A stretch of DNA of 64,000 nt from Phaeovulum molybdatiresistens (GTDB taxonomy: Bacteria; Pseudomonadota; Alphaproteobacteria; Rhodobacterales; Rhodobacteraceae), in NCBI RefSeq assembly GCF_023544865.1, contig NZ_JAMJFX010000002.1:1-64000 (forward strand), given 5' to 3'. Positions 40,652 through 49,266 of this stretch are shown piece by piece; position 1 is the first letter of the stretch; every line of letters starts with the position of its first letter. The position numbers and the translations under genes were made by a program. The notes under the pieces were generated by a model that saw nothing but the letters and a program-made list of their open reading frames with translations, ran no database searches and was not told the DNA's origin.

Positions 40652-41002
40652 TCAGATCAGCGCGATCCTTTCACGCCGTTCCGGGTCGGGGAAGGGACGG
40701 TATAGCCCCACCTCGGCGCGGGCGATCATGCCGTGCATCTGGTCATAGCGATGGGCCGCCGCATCATCCACCCGCCCGATCGCGGTAAAGGCCGCATCGA
40801 GCGCCGTCATGCTGTCCACCTCCAGCTCCAGCAGAAAGTCGGCCTGACCATCCGCCGCCAGCCCCAGCTTGCGCCGCAGCAACCGCCAGCCCCGGATCAA
40901 CCCGCGATCCTGCAGCAGGCCCATCCAAGCCTCTACCGCCGCGGAAAACGCCAGTGCCTTGGCGTCCGATTTCAGCTCGATCATGCAGTGATACAGGTTC
41001 AT
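40652..41002 (-). CDS. DUF6614-type small protein
   Basis: A 116-residue soluble protein starting [20 protein letters not shown] and ending [17 protein letters not shown]. It probably has a ferredoxin-like alpha/beta fold with the pattern [20 protein letters not shown] and [20 protein letters not shown] associate it with the Rhodobacterales DUF6614 group; the function is unknown. ATG at 41002 is preferred over 41029 because conserved-looking residues start there. It is the first gene downstream of an element copy and of gyrA. Confidence 0.65.
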   Translation of the reverse strand: MNLYHCMIELKSDAKALAFSAAVEAWMGLLQDRGLIRGWRLLRRKLGLAADGQADFLLELEVDSMTALDAAFTAIGRVDDAAAHRYDQMHGMIARAEVGLYRPFPDPERRERIALI

Positions 41003-41052
41003 GGTCACCTCCGCCCGGCAGCAGACCATGCCCGCATTGAAAAAGCCTTAAT

Positions 41053-41117
41053 CCCCTTCGGCTTTGCCCAAATATCCCGGGGGGTGAGGGCGAAGCCCGA
41101 GGGGGGCAGCGCCCCCC
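41053..41117. repeat. Palindromic intergenic element (copy G) between gyrA and the DUF6614 gene
   Basis: CTTCGGCTTTGCCCAAATAT with flanking CCC and CCCGGGG is identical to the coding copy at 5888-5938. It then reads GTGAGGGCGAAGCCCGAGG and the hairpin GGGGGCAGCGCCCCC. It lies between two minus-strand genes, downstream of gyrA. Confidence 0.82.
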
Positions 41118-41142
41118 TCTGCCAGATATGAAGCTGCCGCCC

Positions 41143-43869
41143 TCAGGCCTCTTCGTCGCCCTGATCGGCGATCCGGGCGACCGAAACCACCTCTTCGCCG
41201 GCGCCCGTGTCGAACACCTTCACCCCGCCCGCCGACCGCGAGCGGAAGGAAATCTGATCGACGGGGCAGCGAATCGACTGGCCGGTCGATGTCGCCAGCA
41301 TCACCTGATCCGACAGCTCGACCGGGAACGAGGCAATCAACGCCCCGCCACGCATCGTCTTTTCAAAGGCGGTCACACCCTGGCCGCCACGCCCGCGCAC
41401 CGGGTAATCGTGGCTGGACGAAATCTTGCCCTGGCCCTTGACGGTGATGGTCAGGATCAGGTCTTCGGCGGCCGACATCTCGGCATAGCGTTCGGTGGAC
41501 AGCGCGCCCGCCTCGGCCACGGTTTCCTCGTCATCGGTTTCGACGGGCTCATCCTCGGTCGCGCCCATCACCGCGCGTTTCATCCGGATGAAGGCCACGC
41601 GTTCCTCGGGTGTTGCCTCGAAATGGCGGATCACCGACATCGACACGACCGAATCCCCCGATGCCAGCCGCACGCCGCGCACGCCGGTCGAATCGCGGCC
41701 CTTGAAGACGCGCACCTCGGTCACGGGGAAGCGGATCGCGCGGCCATTGGCGGTGACCAGCATCACATCGTCATCCTCGGTGCACATGCGGGTGTTCACC
41801 AGCGTCACGCCCTCGGGCAGTTTCATCGCGATCTTGCCGTTGCGTTTGACATTGGCGAAATCCGACAGCGCGTTGCGGCGCACATCGCCATCCGAGGTGG
41901 CAAAGAACACCTGGTAGTTGTCCCATTCGCTTTCGGGCGCATCCACCGGCATCAGCGCCGCGATCGACACGCCGGTCGGGATCGGCAGGATGTTCACGAT
42001 CGCCTTGCCCTTGGCGGTGCGCGACCCCAGCGGCAGGCGCCAGCACTTCAGGCTATATACCATGCCGTCGGTGGTGAAGAACAGCAATTGCGTGTGGGTA
42101 TTGGCCACGAACAGCGTGGTGACGACGTCGTCTTCCTTGGTTGCCATCGAGGACAAGCCCTTGCCGCCGCGGCGCTGCGCGCGGAATTCGGCCAAGGGCG
42201 TTCGCTTGATATAGCCGCCCGAGGTGATGGTGACGACCATATCCTCGCGCTCGATCAGGTCTTCGTCGTCCAGATCGCCGGCCCAGTCCACGATTTCGGT
42301 GCGCCGCGGCACGGCATAGGCGGCCCGCACCTCGCGCAGCTCATCCGCGATGATCGCCATGATCCGTTCGCGCGAGGCCAGGATCGCCAGATATTCGCGG
42401 ATCTTCGCGGCCAGTTCCTGCAGTTCGTCGGTGACTTCCTGCACCCCCATCGCGGTCAGGCGCTGCAACCGCAGGTCCAGGATCGCCCGCGCCTGAATTT
42501 CCGACAGGTTGTAGGTGCCATCGTCATTGATTGGATGCAGCGGGTCGTCGATCAGGCGGATGTAATCGGCAATCTCATGGGCGGGCCAGCGCCGGGTCAT
42601 CAGCCGGTCGCGCGCCTCGGCCGGGTCCTTTGAGGACCGGATCGTCGCCACAACCTCGTCCACGTTCGACACCGCGACCGCCAGACCGCACAGGATATGG
42701 CTGCGTTCACGCGCCTTGCGCAGTTCATAGGCCGTACGGCGCGCCACAACTTCTTCGCGGAAGGTGATGAAATGATGCAGAAAATCCCGCAGCGTCAGCT
42801 GTTCCGGGCGGCCCCCGTTCAGCGCCAGCATGTTGCACCCGAACGAGGTTTGCAGCGGCGTGAAACGATAGAGCTGGTTCAGCACCACATCGGGCGTCGC
42901 GTCGCGCTTCAGCTCGATCACCACCCGCACGCCGACCCGGTCGGATTCGTCGGCGATGTTGGAAATGCCTTCCAGCTTCTTGTCGCGGACCAGTTCGGCC
43001 ATCTTTTCGATCATCGTGGCCTTGTTCACCTGATAGGGGATTTCGTCCACGATGATGGCATAGCGATCCTTGCGGATTTCCTCGACCCGGGTCTTCGCGC
43101 GGATGATGACGCTGCCGCGCCCTTCCAGATAGGCCTTGCGCGCGCCGCCGCGCCCCATGATCTGCGCGCCGGTCGGGAAATCGGGGCCGGGGATGTACTC
43201 CATCAGCCCTTCCGAGGTCAGATCCGGCGTCTCGATCAGCGCCAGCGTCGCGTCGATCACCTCGCCCAGGTTGTGCGGCGGGATGTTGGTGGCCATACCC
43301 ACCGCGATGCCGCCCGCGCCATTGACCAGCATGTTGGGGAAGCGCGCGGGCAGAACCGTGGGTTCGCGGTCCTTGCCGTCGTAATTGTCCTGGAAATCGA
43401 CAGTGTCTTTTTCGATATCGGCCAGCAGCGCCGAGGCGGGCTTGTCCATCCGCACTTCGGTGTAGCGCATCGCGGCCGCGCTATCGCCATCCATCGAGCC
43501 GAAGTTGCCCTGGCCGTCCAGCAGCGGCAGGCTCATGGAAAAGCCCTGCGCCATCCGCACCAGCGCGTCATAGATCGCGGCATCGCCGTGCGGGTGATAC
43601 TTACCCATCACATCGCCCACGGGGCGGGCCGATTTGCGATAGGGCTTTTCATGAGTGTTGCCGGTTTCGTGCATCGCATAGAGGATGCGCCGGTGCACCG
43701 GCTTCAGACCGTCGCGCAGATCGGGGATCGCGCGGCTGACGATCACGCTCATGGCGTAATCGAGATAGGCGGTCTTCATCTCTTGCGCGATGGAAACGGT
43801 CGGCCCTTCGTAATGCGGGCGCTTGGGCCCGTCTTCCATCAGGTCCGGCGTATCTGGCGTATCGGTCAC
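41143..43869 (-). CDS. gyrA: DNA gyrase subunit A
   Basis: A 908-residue type II topoisomerase subunit. The catalytic tyrosine is Tyr136 in [12 protein letters not shown]. The quinolone-resistance region reads [19 protein letters not shown] with Ala97 where E. coli has Ser83, and Asp101 where E. coli has Asp87. The GyrA-box QRRGGKG of the wrapping domain is intact in [20 protein letters not shown], which separates gyrase from topoisomerase IV ParC. A glutamate-rich insertion ([18 protein letters not shown]) lies in the C-terminal beta-pinwheel. Confidence 0.97.
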   Translation of the reverse strand: MTDTPDTPDLMEDGPKRPHYEGPTVSIAQEMKTAYLDYAMSVIVSRAIPDLRDGLKPVHRRILYAMHETGNTHEKPYRKSARPVGDVMGKYHPHGDAAIYDALVRMAQGFSMSLPLLDGQGNFGSMDGDSAAAMRYTEVRMDKPASALLADIEKDTVDFQDNYDGKDREPTVLPARFPNMLVNGAGGIAVGMATNIPPHNLGEVIDATLALIETPDLTSEGLMEYIPGPDFPTGAQIMGRGGARKAYLEGRGSVIIRAKTRVEEIRKDRYAIIVDEIPYQVNKATMIEKMAELVRDKKLEGISNIADESDRVGVRVVIELKRDATPDVVLNQLYRFTPLQTSFGCNMLALNGGRPEQLTLRDFLHHFITFREEVVARRTAYELRKARERSHILCGLAVAVSNVDEVVATIRSSKDPAEARDRLMTRRWPAHEIADYIRLIDDPLHPINDDGTYNLSEIQARAILDLRLQRLTAMGVQEVTDELQELAAKIREYLAILASRERIMAIIADELREVRAAYAVPRRTEIVDWAGDLDDEDLIEREDMVVTITSGGYIKRTPLAEFRAQRRGGKGLSSMATKEDDVVTTLFVANTHTQLLFFTTDGMVYSLKCWRLPLGSRTAKGKAIVNILPIPTGVSIAALMPVDAPESEWDNYQVFFATSDGDVRRNALSDFANVKRNGKIAMKLPEGVTLVNTRMCTEDDDVMLVTANGRAIRFPVTEVRVFKGRDSTGVRGVRLASGDSVVSMSVIRHFEATPEERVAFIRMKRAVMGATEDEPVETDDEETVAEAGALSTERYAEMSAAEDLILTITVKGQGKISSSHDYPVRGRGGQGVTAFEKTMRGGALIASFPVELSDQVMLATSTGQSIRCPVDQISFRSRSAGGVKVFDTGAGEEVVSVARIADQGDEEA

Positions 43870-43967
43870 GGCTGGCTCGCCCTTCTAGATATTGTTGGCC
43901 CGATGTATAGCCGATCCATGCCTTGGGGTGCAATGCGCGAACGCGGCCCCGGGGCTTTGCAAGTGGC

Positions 43968-44483
43968 TCAGGCCCGGCCGCGTGCGCGGACAAAGGCCGC
44001 GATCCACAGCGCGGCAAAGGCAAAAGAGGCGATGGCATTCAGATTGGGCATCGTCACGCCCCACATCTGCCAGGCGATTTCATCGCAGCGGATCAGCGGC
44101 GCGGCCTGGATCTGCGCCAGCAGATCCTGCGCCGAAAGGGTGCCGATCGGCCCCGAGGTGCAGCTGTCGGGCCCCTCGAACAGGCCCCGTTCCACCCCCG
44201 AATGATAAACCCCGATGGCGCCGGTCAGCGCCGCAGCCCCGGCGCCTGCCAGCGCGCCCGCGCGAAAGACCGCGCCCGGCAGCCGCAGCACCATCAGCAC
44301 CGCGCCCAGCAGGGCCGCAAACAGATGCGGCCAGCGCTGTGTGATGCACAGATCGCAAGGGGCGACGCCGAAATACTGAAACACCAGCGCCGCGATCAGC
44401 ACCGCGGCCGATCCCGCCGCGGCCAGCCCCGCCATCACGCGCGCGGGCAGGTCGCACAGGCGATCAAAGATGGCGCGCGGCAT
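43968..44483 (-). CDS. dsbB: Disulfide bond formation protein B
   Basis: A 171-residue four-helix inner-membrane quinone reductase that reoxidises DsbA. The first periplasmic CxxC is in APCDLCITQRWPHLFAALLG. The second cysteine pair is Cys in PDSCTSGPIGTLSAQDLL and Cys in APLIRCDEIAWQMWGVTMP. It overlaps the upstream YqaA-type gene by 20 bases, so the two are probably coupled. Confidence 0.9.
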   Translation of the reverse strand: MPRAIFDRLCDLPARVMAGLAAAGSAAVLIAALVFQYFGVAPCDLCITQRWPHLFAALLGAVLMVLRLPGAVFRAGALAGAGAAALTGAIGVYHSGVERGLFEGPDSCTSGPIGTLSAQDLLAQIQAAPLIRCDEIAWQMWGVTMPNLNAIASFAFAALWIAAFVRARGRA

Positions 44484-45042
44484 AGAAACCTCCGATCAGC
44501 AGGATGACGAAAAGGGTGAACAACAGGCCCAGACGCCGCTCGATGAAATCGCGGATCGGCGCGCCGAATTTCCACAACAGCCACGCCACCAAAAAGAACC
44601 GCAGCGCGCGTGCCACCACCGACACGGCCATAAACAGCGGCAGCGACAGCGCGGTTGCGCCCGAAAAGATGGTGATGACCTTGTAGGGAAAGGGCGTCAC
44701 ACCCGCCACCAGCACCGCCCAGCCGCCATAGGCGTTGAACCGCGCGGCCAGCTCGTCAAAGCTTTGGGCCTTGCCGTAGAAATCCAGCACCGGCTGGCCG
44801 ATCGTCTCCATGAAGCCATGCCCGATCGCATAGCCCAGCAGCCCCCCCAGAACCGAGGCCACCGTGCAGACCATCGCGATGTGAAAGGCGCGCCAGGGCA
44901 TCGCCAGGATCATCGGGATCATCAGCACATCGGGCGGGATCGGAAAGATCGAGCTTTCGACAAAGGACACCGCCGCCAGCGCCCAGATCGCGTTGCGGTG
45001 ACCCGCCAGCCCCATCGTCCAGTCATACAGCCGCCGGATCAT
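44464..45042 (-). CDS. YqaA/DedA-type membrane protein
   Basis: A 192-residue integral membrane protein related to the DedA superfamily (YqaA branch). It starts MIRRLYDWTMGLAGHRNAIW, then SFVESSIFPIPPDVLMIPMI, GGLLGYAIGHGFMETIG and the re-entrant motif VAGVTPFPYKVITIFSGATAL. This is the second DedA-like gene in the window, after the one at 7506. The ATG at 45042 is chosen over 45096, which would add an arginine-rich non-membrane stretch. Confidence 0.85.
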   Translation of the reverse strand: MIRRLYDWTMGLAGHRNAIWALAAVSFVESSIFPIPPDVLMIPMILAMPWRAFHIAMVCTVASVLGGLLGYAIGHGFMETIGQPVLDFYGKAQSFDELAARFNAYGGWAVLVAGVTPFPYKVITIFSGATALSLPLFMAVSVVARALRFFLVAWLLWKFGAPIRDFIERRLGLLFTLFVILLIGGFYAARHL

Positions 45043-45204
45043 CTGCGCCCCATTCTTGTGCCGCCTGTTCCTCGCCCGCGCGGGGCGCCGCGTCAAGGCG
45101 CGCGCGCAAGGGGCAGGGGCCGCGCGCGCGGATTTGATCTGTTGCGGGGAACCGGGGCGGGGTATTCAAGGTTACGGGATCGGGCAACGCCGGGGGGCAG
45201 GGCG

Positions 45205-46047
45205 ATGAAATGGCAGGGCCGGCGGGGCAGCCGCAACATCGAGGACCGGCGCGGCATGGGCCGCGTGGGCGGGGCCGCGGGTCTGGGCGGGGTCGGGCTG
45301 ATCGCGGTTCTGGTCCTGGGCCTGGTGTTCGATGTCGATGTCACGCCGCTGTTGCAGGGCACCGGCGGCCCGCAGGTGCAATCCGAGCTGAGCCCCGAGG
45401 ATCAGGCGATGGGCGATTTCGTCTCGGTCACGCTGGCCGATACCGAAGAGGTCTGGGCCCAGATCTTTGCCGCCGACCTGGGGCGCGACTATCTGCCCGC
45501 GACGCTGGTGCTGTTTTCCGGGGTCACGCAATCGCCCTGTGGCGGGGCATCGGGGGCGACAGGGCCGTTCTATTGTCCCGCCGACCGCAAGGTCTATCTG
45601 GACACGCAGTTCTTCGACACGCTGGCCCATCAACTGGGTGCGCGGGGCGATTTCGCCGCCGCCTATGTCGTCGCGCATGAGGTCGCCCATCATGTCCAGA
45701 ACGAACTGGGCATTCTGGACCAGGTCAATGCCGCGCGCGCCCGCGCCAGCACGGCACAGTCGAACACGCTGTCGGTGCGGGTGGAACTGCAGGCCGATTG
45801 CCTGGCCGGGGTCTGGGCGCGCCATGCCGCGGAAAGTTTCGGCTCGGTTGAGCCCGGCGACGTGGCCGAGGCCATGAATGCCGCCGCGCGCATCGGCGAT
45901 GACACGCTGCAGCGCAATGCCGGGCGCGTGCCGATGCCCGACAGTTTCACCCACGGCACATCGGACCAGCGCCAATCCTGGTTCGACCGCGGCTTTCAGT
46001 CGGGCGACGTCGCGGTTTGCGACAGTTTTGCCGCCCGCGATCTGTAA
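45205..46047 (+). CDS. YpfJ-family neutral zinc metallopeptidase-like protein
   Basis: A 280-residue protein with one N-terminal membrane helix (about 28-46) and the family start MKWQGRRGSRNIEDRRGMG. The zinc motif is VVAHEVAHHVQNELG (HEVAHH), followed by ELQADCLAGVWARHA, in which E/D provides the third ligand. PCGGASGATGPFYCPADRKV holds the conserved cysteines. The catalytic domain is probably outside the cytoplasmic membrane. The substrate is unknown. It is followed by tRNA-Leu. Confidence 0.9.
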   Translation: MKWQGRRGSRNIEDRRGMGRVGGAAGLGGVGLIAVLVLGLVFDVDVTPLLQGTGGPQVQSELSPEDQAMGDFVSVTLADTEEVWAQIFAADLGRDYLPATLVLFSGVTQSPCGGASGATGPFYCPADRKVYLDTQFFDTLAHQLGARGDFAAAYVVAHEVAHHVQNELGILDQVNAARARASTAQSNTLSVRVELQADCLAGVWARHAAESFGSVEPGDVAEAMNAAARIGDDTLQRNAGRVPMPDSFTHGTSDQRQSWFDRGFQSGDVAVCDSFAARDL

Positions 46048-46094
46048 CCAGCATCTTGCCACCGCCCGCGCGCCGCGCTAAGTCACACGCGCTG

Positions 46095-46178
46095 GCCCGA
46101 GTGGCGGAATGGTAGACGCAGGGGATTCAAAATCCCCCGCCGCAAGGCTTGTCGGTTCGAGTCCGACCTCGGGTACCA
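46095..46178 (+). tRNA. tRNA-Leu (anticodon CAA)
   Basis: The acceptor stem GCCCGAG pairs with CTCGGGT, followed by ACCA, so the CCA end is encoded. The anticodon loop ATTCAAAAT within GGGGATTCAAAATCCCC places CAA at 34-36. A variable arm GCCGCAAGGCT and T-arm TCGGTTCGAGTCCGA complete a class II tRNA. It reads UUG. Confidence 0.95.
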
Positions 46179-46338
46179 GCGAATCCTCATCCTTTGAAAA
46201 ATCTGCTGTCAGGGCCGTAGCGCCCCTGCTGTGTTTTCGTGCATTACGCAACGGCAGCGGGCAGCACGCCGGGTCAGATTGGTAAATGTCTTAAAAAAGT
46301 CTTGATCCTGCGGCAGAACCCGACCAGATAGGCAAAAA

Positions 46339-48471
46339 TTGGTAATTGGTGCGCCGCGCGATGTTTTGCGGGCGGTTTTGAATGCGAGTGTGACCTTGAC
46401 GACGGGAACGAGCGGGAACGACACGCTGATCGGCACGGCCGGCGCGGATACGATCACAGGCTTGACGGGCAACGACAGCATTCGCGGCGAGGCCGGGGAT
46501 GATCTGATCATTGCCGGGCCTGACAGCCTTCTGTCGGTGCTGCGCATGCTGGACTGGTCGAAACAGGGCAGCAACGGCACCTCGATCGCGGGGGATTTCA
46601 CGCAAAACACCGGCGGCGTGAATGTGAAGGTCGATTACACCGACCTTGGCCCCGGCACCGGCTTTACCGTCGATACGGTCAACACCGGCTATGTCGAGGA
46701 TGGCGAAGGCATCCCCGAAAAGTCGATGGCGATCCTGACGGGCACCGGCACCTATTATTCTTACACGTCCAGCGTGAAGCTGGATTTCTCGGCCGTTTCT
46801 GGCAGTGGCTATGCCAATGCGGTGGAAAACGTGCTGTTCCGGCTGCAGGACGTGGACCGGGACTACTGGATCGACAAGATCACCGTTCTGGCCTGGAACG
46901 GCGATACGGCGGTGCCGGTTACGCTGACGGCGTCGGGGTCGGATGTCGTGTCGGGCAATACCGTGACCGCCGCCGGGGATGCCGATTTCCTTGGCGAGGC
47001 CGAGGGATCGGTTCTGGTCTCGGTCCCCGGGCCGGTCACGCGGATCGAGATCCTGTATGACAACGTTGGATCCTCGGACAGTTCACAGCTGATCGGCATT
47101 TCCAACGTCGTTTTCGATGCGATTCCCACCGACAATGACACGGTCTATGGCGGCACCGGCAATGACACGATCCTTGGCGGGGCGGGCAATGACCTGCTGT
47201 TCGGCGAAGATGGCGATGATGTCCTGTCGGGCGGTGAGGGCCGCGATACGCTGAACGGCGGGCTGGGCAATGACACGCTGGCGGGCGGGGCCGGGGCGGA
47301 TTCGCTGGTTGGCAGCAGCGGCCTTGATTTCGCCGATTACAGCGCCTCGGCAGCAGGCGTGATCGTGGACCTTGACGCGGGCACCGGCGCGGGGGTGGGC
47401 AGCGATGCCGACGGCGACACCCTGTCGGGCGTGGACGGGATCTATGGCTCGGCCTTCGATGATGTGCTTCTGGGCTATGACGGGGAATCGACCAGCGGGT
47501 CGGACATCTACACCAACGTCTTCTACGGCGGCGCGGGCAACGATTACCTGGATGGCCGCGGCGGCGGCGATTCGCTGTTTGGTGAGGATGGCGACGACAC
47601 CATCCTGGGCGGCGCGGGCAATGATACGATCGACGGCGGCGCAGGCCTGGACGTGGTCTTTGGTGGCACCGGGTCCGACCAGATCACCGTCACCACGGGC
47701 GAGTCGGTGGGCGAATTCGTCGATGGCGGAGAAGATGCCGATGGCTCGGACATAGATGAGCTGATCGTCAATGGCGGCGCCAAAATCGTCTACGATCCGG
47801 AAAATTCCGAAAACGGCACGATCTACTGGCATGGCAGCAGCGCCACCACCACCTTCGCCAATATCGAAAAGGTCACCGTCGTGCCCTGCTTTACCCCCGG
47901 CGCGATGATCGAAACCATCGCGGGCCGTGTCGCGGTGCAGGATCTGCGCGTGGGCGACCGGGTGCTGACGCGCGACAACGGCTATCAGACGATCCGGTGG
48001 ATCGGCCGGCGCGACCTGACCGCGGCGGATCTGGCCGCCAACCCGCAGCTGCAGCCGGTGCGCATCGCGCGCGGCGCGCTGGGTGATGGCTTGCCCGAAG
48101 CCGATCTGGTCGTATCGCCGCAGCACCGCATGCTGATCACCGGGCGTCGGGCCGAGCTGCTGTTCGGCGAGGCCGAGGTTCTGGTGGCCGCCGTGCATCT
48201 GGTCGGCAGGCCCGGGATCACGCGGGCGACGGTGCCTGCGGTCAGCTACATCCACCTGCTGTGCGACGCGCATGAGATCATCCTGGCCGATGGCGCCTGG
48301 ACCGAAAGCTATCAGCCTGGTGCTGCCTCGATCGGGGGGCTGGACGGGGCGCAACGCGATGAGCTGTTTGCGATCTTCCCCGAATTGCGCGATGGTCCGG
48401 CGGACCGGCTGTGGGATGGCGCGCGCCTGGCGCTGAAGGCGCATGAGGCCCGCGCACTGTTCGCCGCCTGA
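46339..48471 (+). CDS. RTX (calcium-binding nonapeptide) protein with C-terminal Hint domain
   Basis: A roughly 700-residue secreted-type protein with no classical signal peptide, as is usual for type I export. RTX repeats of the GGxGxDxxxG type occur at about residues 27-57, 267-320 and 393-440 (for example GGAGNDLLFGEDGDDVLSGG). The C-terminal 190 residues form a Hint_2 domain starting at Cys517 in VVPCFTPGAMIETIAGRVAV, with LRVGDRVLTRDNGYQTIRWI, VVSPQHRMLITG and LLCDAHEIILADGAWTESY. The family can self-cleave at the Cys, but activity is not shown here. The start is unclear: TTG at 46339 or 46378 or GTG at 46390; the repeats begin soon after. Confidence 0.87.
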   Translation: MVIGAPRDVLRAVLNASVTLTTGTSGNDTLIGTAGADTITGLTGNDSIRGEAGDDLIIAGPDSLLSVLRMLDWSKQGSNGTSIAGDFTQNTGGVNVKVDYTDLGPGTGFTVDTVNTGYVEDGEGIPEKSMAILTGTGTYYSYTSSVKLDFSAVSGSGYANAVENVLFRLQDVDRDYWIDKITVLAWNGDTAVPVTLTASGSDVVSGNTVTAAGDADFLGEAEGSVLVSVPGPVTRIEILYDNVGSSDSSQLIGISNVVFDAIPTDNDTVYGGTGNDTILGGAGNDLLFGEDGDDVLSGGEGRDTLNGGLGNDTLAGGAGADSLVGSSGLDFADYSASAAGVIVDLDAGTGAGVGSDADGDTLSGVDGIYGSAFDDVLLGYDGESTSGSDIYTNVFYGGAGNDYLDGRGGGDSLFGEDGDDTILGGAGNDTIDGGAGLDVVFGGTGSDQITVTTGESVGEFVDGGEDADGSDIDELIVNGGAKIVYDPENSENGTIYWHGSSATTTFANIEKVTVVPCFTPGAMIETIAGRVAVQDLRVGDRVLTRDNGYQTIRWIGRRDLTAADLAANPQLQPVRIARGALGDGLPEADLVVSPQHRMLITGRRAELLFGEAEVLVAAVHLVGRPGITRATVPAVSYIHLLCDAHEIILADGAWTESYQPGAASIGGLDGAQRDELFAIFPELRDGPADRLWDGARLALKAHEARALFAA

Positions 48472-48649
48472 CCGCTGACCGCCTGACCGTCCGACTGCCT
48501 GATTGCGCGGGGCAGCAGCCCGGCCCGCTGTGGCGCGGCGGACTCAGTGCTTGGGCGAAATCAGGGGGCTATTGTGCTTTTCATTGACCGGGCGGGGCGC
48601 TGTCCGGCATTCCTTGACCATCGGTACAAAACAAGAAACGAGCAGTACG

Positions 48650-48904
48650 ATGGCACAATCGGTTTATCACAGCGCCGCGGGCGGGTGCGATTTCCTGGGC
48701 TTGCGCAAGGGGCGCGCGGGCGGAATGGAAATTGTCTATGACGATGGCGTGGCGCGGCGGCTGGTCTGGCGCGTCTGTGGGGCCGCGAATGAACGCCAGC
48801 TGGGCGATGCCTTGGCGCGCGCGGTTAACCAGACCCGCGTGATCCCCGCGCTTTACACCGAACTGCGCAAGCGCGCGATCACGATTGACGCGGTAGCAAG
48901 CTGA
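48650..48904 (+). CDS. Small hypothetical protein
   Basis: An 84-residue soluble protein starting MAQSVYHSAAGGCDFLGLRK, then GGMEIVYDDGVARRLVWRVC and ending ALYTELRKRAITIDAVAS. I recognise no family. Codon use is like that of its neighbours. The frame extends upstream to 48503, but the added residues look non-coding; the ATG at 48650 has only a weak ribosome site. Confidence 0.55.
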   Translation: MAQSVYHSAAGGCDFLGLRKGRAGGMEIVYDDGVARRLVWRVCGAANERQLGDALARAVNQTRVIPALYTELRKRAITIDAVAS

Positions 48905-48910
48905 AATTCA

Positions 48911-48940
48911 ATAAAAAACGGCCGGGGAAACCCCGGCCGA
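48911..48940 (-). terminator. Rho-independent terminator of the DUF1127 gene
   Basis: A perfect nine-base stem, CGGCCGGGG and CCCCGGCCG, around an AAA loop. On the minus strand it is followed by TTTTTT. It lies about 45 bases beyond the DUF1127 stop. Confidence 0.88.
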
Positions 48941-48983
48941 GGAAGAGGTACCGTCAGGGGACTGCCGGAACCTGTCTGAATGT

Positions 48984-49181
48984 CTAGGCGGTCCAGAACG
49001 GCCGAGCGACCTCATGCGCGGCGCGGTCGGCATCGATTCCGATATCGCGCAGCAGATGCGCATCCAGCCGCGCCAGCGCCGCACGGCTGCGCTTGCGGTC
49101 CGACCAATCCCGGATCCGCTGCAGAAACGCGCGCAGGCCGGGACGGGCAGGGCGGCGATGCGGAAGGGTCAGGCTGGACAT
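48984..49181 (-). CDS. DUF1127 (YjiS-like) small protein
   Basis: A 65-residue arginine-rich protein. RAFLQRIRDWSDRKRSRAAL followed by ARLDAHLLRDIGIDADRAAHE is the DUF1127 signature, including the typical LRDIG(I/L) motif. In other alphaproteobacteria such proteins affect RNA turnover and phosphate or carbon adaptation and may bind RNA. It is divergent from the MocR regulator gene, with about 85 bases between their starts. Confidence 0.88.
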   Translation of the reverse strand: MSSLTLPHRRPARPGLRAFLQRIRDWSDRKRSRAALARLDAHLLRDIGIDADRAAHEVARPFWTA

Positions 49182-49266
49182 GGCGGGCCTTTTGTGTTGC
49201 TACAATCCCGAAAGGGTGGTTAGCCTGTCGATACAAAGTGCAGCCAATCGGGTCCAGAGAAACATT

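Noticed and set aside
42697-44205. 502-codon open frame on the plus strand
   Set aside because: It is a shadow of gyrA and dsbB on the opposite strand; the His/Asp-rich product reflects their reverse complement.
46180-46338. Small RNA or terminator after tRNA-Leu
   Set aside because: CAGGGCCGTAGCGCCCCTG can form a short hairpin but has no clear T-run. Nothing else structured was seen.
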